Positions 59,844 through 64,000 of a stretch of 64,000 nt of DNA are shown here, in pieces. The translations under genes were made by a program, and so were the position numbers. Source of the stretch: Geodermatophilus obscurus (GTDB lineage: Bacteria > Actinomycetota > Actinomycetes > Mycobacteriales > Geodermatophilaceae). The notes beneath the pieces were generated by a model. That model saw only the letters and a list, made by a program, of their open reading frames with translations. It was not told the origin of the DNA and did not search any database. Within the stretch, counting starts at the first letter, position 1, and each line of letters begins with the position of its first letter. The DNA is taken from positions 1 to 64,000 of the forward strand of contig NZ_FRDM01000021.1 in assembly GCF_900143215.1 (NCBI RefSeq). The letters run 5' to 3'.

Positions 59844-61024
59844 CGACTGCGACGACTCCGGGAACCGCACCACCCACCGCGCCGGCCCCCACCACGGTCG
59901 CGCAGGTGCTCGCGGCCGAGGTGGCCCGGCTGGAGGGCGCGATCGAGGCCGCCGAGGACCGGCTCGAGGCCCTGCAGGAGAGCGTCCGCGCGCGGCAGGA
60001 GGCCCTGGACTCGGCCACCGCAGACCTGGCGGTCCTGCAGCAGGAGGCCTCGACGCTGCTCCAACAGCTCACCGCCGCCACCTCCCGGCCGGCCCGCCAC
60101 CGCGTCGAGCTGCTGCTCGAGGCCAACGCCGTCGCGCAGGGCCGGGTGCTGCAGCGGAAGCTGACCGCCACGGACGACCTGGCCCGCGTCCAGGCGCAGA
60201 CGGGCAGCGAGACCGCGCTGCTGGGGCGGATGCGCGGCGACCTGGCCCGGGTCCAGGACGAGGCGCTGCGCGCCGGGGTGGAGGCCGGGACCACCGCGGC
60301 CACGGTCGCGGACCTGCCGGAGGCCGTCGCGGCGCTGAGCGCTGCGGCCACGGAGCTCGCGGACGAGGAGACGAGGGCCGGCGAGCGGCTCGCCACGCTG
60401 CTGGGCGGCCGGCGGATGCTTGAGCGCACCCGCGCCCGGGTGTCCGCCGCCCTGGTGGCGGACGCGGCGCGCGCCACGGCGCTCGCCGAGGCCCTGGAGC
60501 GCCACCGGGCCGCGCAGACGGCCCGCTCACCTGTGGACGGCGCCGTCGCCGCCACCCGGGAGGCGCTGGACCAGGCGCGCCGGGCCGTCCAGGACGCCGT
60601 CGAGACCGCACCGGGCGACCTCGAGCGGGCTCGGACCGTCCTGACGATGCTCATCGACTTCCCCGACCTCGCCGAGCAGGCGGACATCGATGCCCTGGCC
60701 GCCGCGGTGGGGGACGAGGGCGGGGAGCCGCTGGAGAAGTGGGCGGTGGCCCTGCCGGCCGCGGTGACCGAGCTCGCCGTCGCCCTGCCCGAGGCCGGCG
60801 CGACCCTGGCGCGGCTGCGTGGGCTGGACGCTGCGCAGCTGCGCCAGCGGCTGGAGTCGGCCGAGACCGCGCGCGCCCAGGCCCTCACCGCGCAACTGGC
60901 CGCCCAGCGCACCGTGGACGACGCCGCGGCCGCGGTCGAGGCCGCCCGGACCGAGGTCACCGTCCACCAGGCCACGGCGGCGCAGCGGCGACCGCTGCTC
61001 CTCCGCCAGGACGGGCTCACGTGA
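59840..61024 (+). CDS. Coiled-coil eCIS-associated protein
   Basis: 394 residues; GTG overlaps the ATPase stop. Almost all helical: AAEVARLEGAIEAAEDRLEA, LAVLQQEASTLLQQLTAATS and AALVADAARATALAEALERH are long heptad runs, with a short gap near 195-220 (DFPDLAEQADIDALAAAVGD). No catalytic motif or membrane segment. Long coiled coils near the ATPase could be structural fibres, chaperones or cargo adaptors; the sequence does not decide. Confidence 0.65.
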   Translation: MTTATTPGTAPPTAPAPTTVAQVLAAEVARLEGAIEAAEDRLEALQESVRARQEALDSATADLAVLQQEASTLLQQLTAATSRPARHRVELLLEANAVAQGRVLQRKLTATDDLARVQAQTGSETALLGRMRGDLARVQDEALRAGVEAGTTAATVADLPEAVAALSAAATELADEETRAGERLATLLGGRRMLERTRARVSAALVADAARATALAEALERHRAAQTARSPVDGAVAATREALDQARRAVQDAVETAPGDLERARTVLTMLIDFPDLAEQADIDALAAAVGDEGGEPLEKWAVALPAAVTELAVALPEAGATLARLRGLDAAQLRQRLESAETARAQALTAQLAAQRTVDDAAAAVEAARTEVTVHQATAAQRRPLLLRQDGLT

Positions 61025-62298
61025 CCGCCCCCCGTCCGGCGCCCCTGGCCGCGGCGCTGGAGGTCGATCCCTTCACCTCGCTGGCCGTGCACTTCGGCAT
61101 GCTGCTGGGGGTCTCCGACTTCCAGGTGCTGGCCGCAGGTCCCCGGGGCAAGGCGGCGCTGCACCAGGCCTGGCTGCACGGCAAGGCGGTCGTGTGGGGG
61201 TTCCCGGTCACCGTCCACGCCGAGCGCGCCGAGCTGGAGGTCGGGCCCGGGCTGTGCACCGACGGCCTGGGGCGGGAGGTCTCCTCGGCTGTCGGCATGT
61301 GCCTCGACGTCCGCGCCTGGTTCGACGAGCAGGTGGCGGCCGGAGCCCTGGAGCCGCGCAACGACGGTCGCTTCGACGCCCGGCTGGTCGCCCGGCACGA
61401 GGCCTGCCTGTCCCGGCCGGTGCCGACCGTGGCGTCGTCGTGCGGGCAGGGCGAGCCCACCGCCGGGTACTCGCGCGTGCTGGAGCTGGCCCACCTGGAG
61501 CTGCGGCCCCGCCCGTTCCCGGCCCCGGACGACGACCGGGACGCCGCCTTCCCGGCGCTGCGCCGCTACGTCCGCGACGGCACCGTGCCGCCCGGGTGGC
61601 CGCATCCGCCCGGGCGACTAACCGGCTTCCGGGCGGTCGCCGCCCGCGAGGTGTGCGGCCTCGGCCCACCCGGGCTGCTGCCGCCGCGACCCGAGCAGCA
61701 GACCCGGCTGTTCCCGGAGGACGAGCCGGGCGAGGTCGTGCTGGCCGACCTGCCGGGGATGGCCCTCGTCCCCGACGGCTCCGGGGGTCGACGGCTCGAC
61801 GTCCCCGTCGTCGACCTGTCGGTGCGGCGCTGCCACGTGCCCACCTGGCTGCTGTCCGAGCTGATCGGCGAGCTGCTCGACGGCACGTTCGGCGAGCTGT
61901 GCCCCGCCGACGCCGGCGGCCCCCGCGTGGACCCGCCCATCGAGCTCTCCGGGCGCACCGTGACCATCCGGTTCACCGGGCCGATCGTCGTCTCCACCGT
62001 GCCCCAGGCCCTGGACGTGCGCCGCTTCGACGTCCAGGACGGCTGGAGCGATCCGCTCGAGCTGACCCCGGAGGTCACCGCGGAGCGGGTGACCTTCGAC
62101 CTGCCTGCGCCCCCGACCGACGAGGTCACCTACCGCGTGCTGCTGCGCGGTACCGGCCCCACCCCGCTGGTCGGGCTCGTCGACGGGCGGCCCGTGCCGC
62201 TCGCCGGCGTCGTGGGCGGCCCGCCGGGGACCCGCGGGCAGGGGACTGACGTCGTACGCCGACTCCCGGACCGAGGAGTTCCCGATGACCAGCACTGA
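61021..62298 (+). CDS. eCIS-associated beta-rich protein, unknown function
   Basis: 425 residues; GTG overlaps the stop. The first 160 residues read like a short tail or fibre-attachment domain (VDPFTSLAVHFGMLLGVSDF, LHGKAVVWGFPVTVHAERAE) with Cys residues in RLVARHEACLSRPVP and SSCGQGEPTAG. Residues about 270-400 are strand-rich (VPVVDLSVRRCHVPTWLLSE, IELSGRTVTIRFTGPIVV). It shares its LHGKAVVWGF pattern with the next protein's LLWGFEP region. I do not recognise a named family. Confidence 0.6.
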   Translation: MTAPRPAPLAAALEVDPFTSLAVHFGMLLGVSDFQVLAAGPRGKAALHQAWLHGKAVVWGFPVTVHAERAELEVGPGLCTDGLGREVSSAVGMCLDVRAWFDEQVAAGALEPRNDGRFDARLVARHEACLSRPVPTVASSCGQGEPTAGYSRVLELAHLELRPRPFPAPDDDRDAAFPALRRYVRDGTVPPGWPHPPGRLTGFRAVAAREVCGLGPPGLLPPRPEQQTRLFPEDEPGEVVLADLPGMALVPDGSGGRRLDVPVVDLSVRRCHVPTWLLSELIGELLDGTFGELCPADAGGPRVDPPIELSGRTVTIRFTGPIVVSTVPQALDVRRFDVQDGWSDPLELTPEVTAERVTFDLPAPPTDEVTYRVLLRGTGPTPLVGLVDGRPVPLAGVVGGPPGTRGQGTDVVRRLPDRGVPDDQH

Positions 62299-64000
62299 GT
62301 CTGCGTTCCCGATCGAGGCGGGCACCGTCGAGCTGCGGAGCAGCCTCGGGGGGCGCACCTTCGTGCCCGGCACGACGCCCCTGATCGGGCTCAACTACTA
62401 CGACGGCCGCGCGCTGCGGGCCGACGACCTCAACCTCGAACGGCGCGGGCAGCGCCGCTACGTCGAGTACTCCGACCAGGCCGGCGGGCCGGGCCTGCTG
62501 TGGGGATTCGAGCCGTCCGGCGCCGGCGGGCCGGTCCTCGGCGTGTCGGCGGGGCTGGCCGTCGCGCCGAAGGGGCAGCTGCTGCACCTGCCGGCCGCCG
62601 TGCAGGTCGAGGTGGCCGACCTGCTGCCCGGGCGCGGCGCGCCGCCACCGGCGGGACAGCAGGCGGCCACCGGGTTCGAGCCCTGCACCGCCGGGGAGGG
62701 AGCCCCGGCGGCCGCCGTGGTCCCCGGCACGGTCCTGTACACGATCTGCCTGGCTCATGCCACCGGCCTGTGCGGGCACGCCGAGGTCTTCGGCCGGCTC
62801 TGCGACGGCGGGTGCGTCACGGCGGCCGACCGGCCCTACGTCGTCGACGGCGTGACGGTCCTCCTCCGGCCGCTGCAGCTCGACGTCGGGCCGTTCTGCC
62901 TGCCGGGGGTGACGCGGCCGGAGGTCCACCTGTGCTCGCAGGTGGCGGCGGCCTACTTCGCGCAGGAGCGCGCCCGGTTCGGGTCCGCGCTCTCGGCGGC
63001 GGGCATCGGGACCGGCCTGTGGGGCGCCGGGGCGCCCAACCTGGCCGGCGAGGACGTGCTCCCGATCGGCGTGCTCGGCTGGGACGGCGCGGAGATCACC
63101 CTGCTGGACCAGTGGACGGCGCGCCGGGAGCGGATGGAGCCCCCGGCGCGCTTGTACTGGGCGGGGCGGGTCGAGCAGCGGCCGTGGCCGGTGTTCCTGG
63201 CGCAGGTGCTGCAGTTCCAGGCCCAGCTCGCGGCGGCTCCCGCCGCGCCGGCCGTCGTGCCGGCCCGCGAGCTCGTCGAGCGGGGGTTCGTCGAGCTGCC
63301 CGCGGCCGGCTACCTGCCGGTGGACCCCGGCGGGGGTGACCTGCGCGCGCAGGTGCAGGACCTCGTCGGGCCGGGGGTGGAGCTGCGGCTGTGCGCGGTG
63401 CGCCGCGACCAGATCCCGCACGAGCTCGAGCGCGCCCAGCACATGGACCGCATCTCGCTGCTGCGCGGGCTGGCCGATCCCGGTGCGCTCGAGCGGGTGG
63501 ACGTCCTCGTCCCCGACGGGCTCACCGAGGCGACCGCGGAGGAGCGCACCGGCCTCGCGTTCGCCGTGGACCTCAGCATCGGGACGCCGGGCGGGCCGAC
63601 GCCGCTGCGCCGCAGGGTGTCCGGCCCCGGGCCGGGCGTGACCCTGGCCGGTGCCGTGCGGCTCGGGTTCGGCCCGGCGCTGACCGCCCGGCTCGCCGTC
63701 GCCGGGACCCTCGCGGCACCGGCGACGGCGGCGAAGGACGCCGCCCGGCTCGTGGACCTCCTCGCCGGCGTGGTCGAGGGCCGGGTCGCCGTGGACGCCG
63801 CCGTGGCACGGCTGACCGAGCTGGCGCCCACCGGCAGCGCCGTCCCGGAGGTGCTCGACGCCGTGGCCGGTGCGGTGCGAGCCGCGGCGGCGGCGCTGCG
63901 GGCGGCGAGCCAACCCGGACCGGTCCACCTGCACAAGGCGGTGGCGGCGCAGAGCGTGGCGCTGTCGCTGGAGCTGTCGGTCAGCGGGGACCCGTTCGAG
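62285..64000 (+). CDS. eCIS-associated protein, continues past the window
   Basis: The frame from ATG 62285 is open to the last base, at least 572 codons. TTPLIGLNYYDGRALRADDL followed by NLERRGQRRYVEYSDQ is a motif seen in eCIS and phage proteins of the tail periphery (N-Y-F/Y-x-G-R-x-L...D-L). QLDVGPFCLPGVTRPEVHL and VDLSIGTPGGPTPLRRRV follow. The end of the window cuts the gene, so its domains and role, perhaps fibre or shell, cannot be settled. It overlaps the previous gene by 14 bp. Confidence 0.75.
   Translation, partial: MTSTESAFPIEAGTVELRSSLGGRTFVPGTTPLIGLNYYDGRALRADDLNLERRGQRRYVEYSDQAGGPGLLWGFEPSGAGGPVLGVSAGLAVAPKGQLLHLPAAVQVEVADLLPGRGAPPPAGQQAATGFEPCTAGEGAPAAAVVPGTVLYTICLAHATGLCGHAEVFGRLCDGGCVTAADRPYVVDGVTVLLRPLQLDVGPFCLPGVTRPEVHLCSQVAAAYFAQERARFGSALSAAGIGTGLWGAGAPNLAGEDVLPIGVLGWDGAEITLLDQWTARRERMEPPARLYWAGRVEQRPWPVFLAQVLQFQAQLAAAPAAPAVVPARELVERGFVELPAAGYLPVDPGGGDLRAQVQDLVGPGVELRLCAVRRDQIPHELERAQHMDRISLLRGLADPGALERVDVLVPDGLTEATAEERTGLAFAVDLSIGTPGGPTPLRRRVSGPGPGVTLAGAVRLGFGPALTARLAVAGTLAAPATAAKDAARLVDLLAGVVEGRVAVDAAVARLTELAPTGSAVPEVLDAVAGAVRAAAAALRAASQPGPVHLHKAVAAQSVALSLELSVSGDPFE

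Noticed and set aside
1-64000. CRISPR arrays, rRNA or tRNA genes
   Set aside because: I found no regularly spaced direct repeats with unique spacers and no recognisable tRNA or rRNA segments by reading; a dedicated tRNA and CRISPR scan would settle it.

Overview
This window is very GC-rich (roughly 70% or more by eye), uses GTG starts often and has strong purine Shine-Dalgarno sequences. It looks like an actinobacterial chromosome; the gene content suggests a Geodermatophilaceae-like organism (Blastococcus, Geodermatophilus or Modestobacter), which is inference rather than proof.

Layout. (1) 1-5.2 kb is a scarred mobile region: the N-terminus of an IS256-family transposase at the left edge, two decayed pieces of tyrosine integrase (about 640-1030 and 4772-5075), and between them a ParA-like ATPase with a small partner and a DUF4407 membrane protein with an Ala/Arg/Glu-rich repeat tail. 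(2) 5.3-39.6 kb is an unusual enzyme island. It holds an FG-GAP/dimethylformamidase-like protein, a PIG-L deacetylase, an alpha/beta hydrolase, a V8-like serine protease, two animal-type haem peroxidases, a DyP peroxidase, a catalase-like protein, a tyrosinase, three zinc metalloproteases of different clans plus an M14 carboxypeptidase, a VioB-like ferritin pair, a DNase I-fold hydrolase, a class F-type sortase and a SARP/BTAD regulator. Nearly all the enzymes lack an obvious signal peptide. (3) A decayed DUF4032 gene separates the island from (4) 40.2-64 kb, one tightly overlapped plus-strand operon encoding an extracellular contractile injection system (eCIS, Afp/PVC/Streptomyces-CIS type): Pvc16-like cap, two sheaths, two tubes, tube/baseplate adaptor, split VgrG-like spike, gp25, gpJ-like and gpI-like baseplate proteins, tape measure, AAA+ ATPase and further eCIS-linked proteins. 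The operon runs off the right edge.

The most interesting signal is regulatory. Twelve intergenic sites carry two or three copies of GTGACG-like hexamers at exactly 11-bp spacing. Most are followed 9-10 bp later by an xAnnnT -10-like hexamer in the direction of the next gene. This is the known layout of SARP-activated promoters, and one SARP-type regulator (34393-35187) sits in the middle with such a site in front of itself. The sites precede the peroxidase/catalase operon, the divergent tyrosinase and M43-protease operons, the VioB-like operon, the gluzincin, the exonuclease-like gene, the sortase pair, the second haem peroxidase and the whole eCIS operon (there with a predicted leaderless GTG start). 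My reading is that the injection system and the signal-less enzyme island form one SARP-controlled regulon, in which the enzymes may be payloads or co-released factors. That functional link is a hypothesis.
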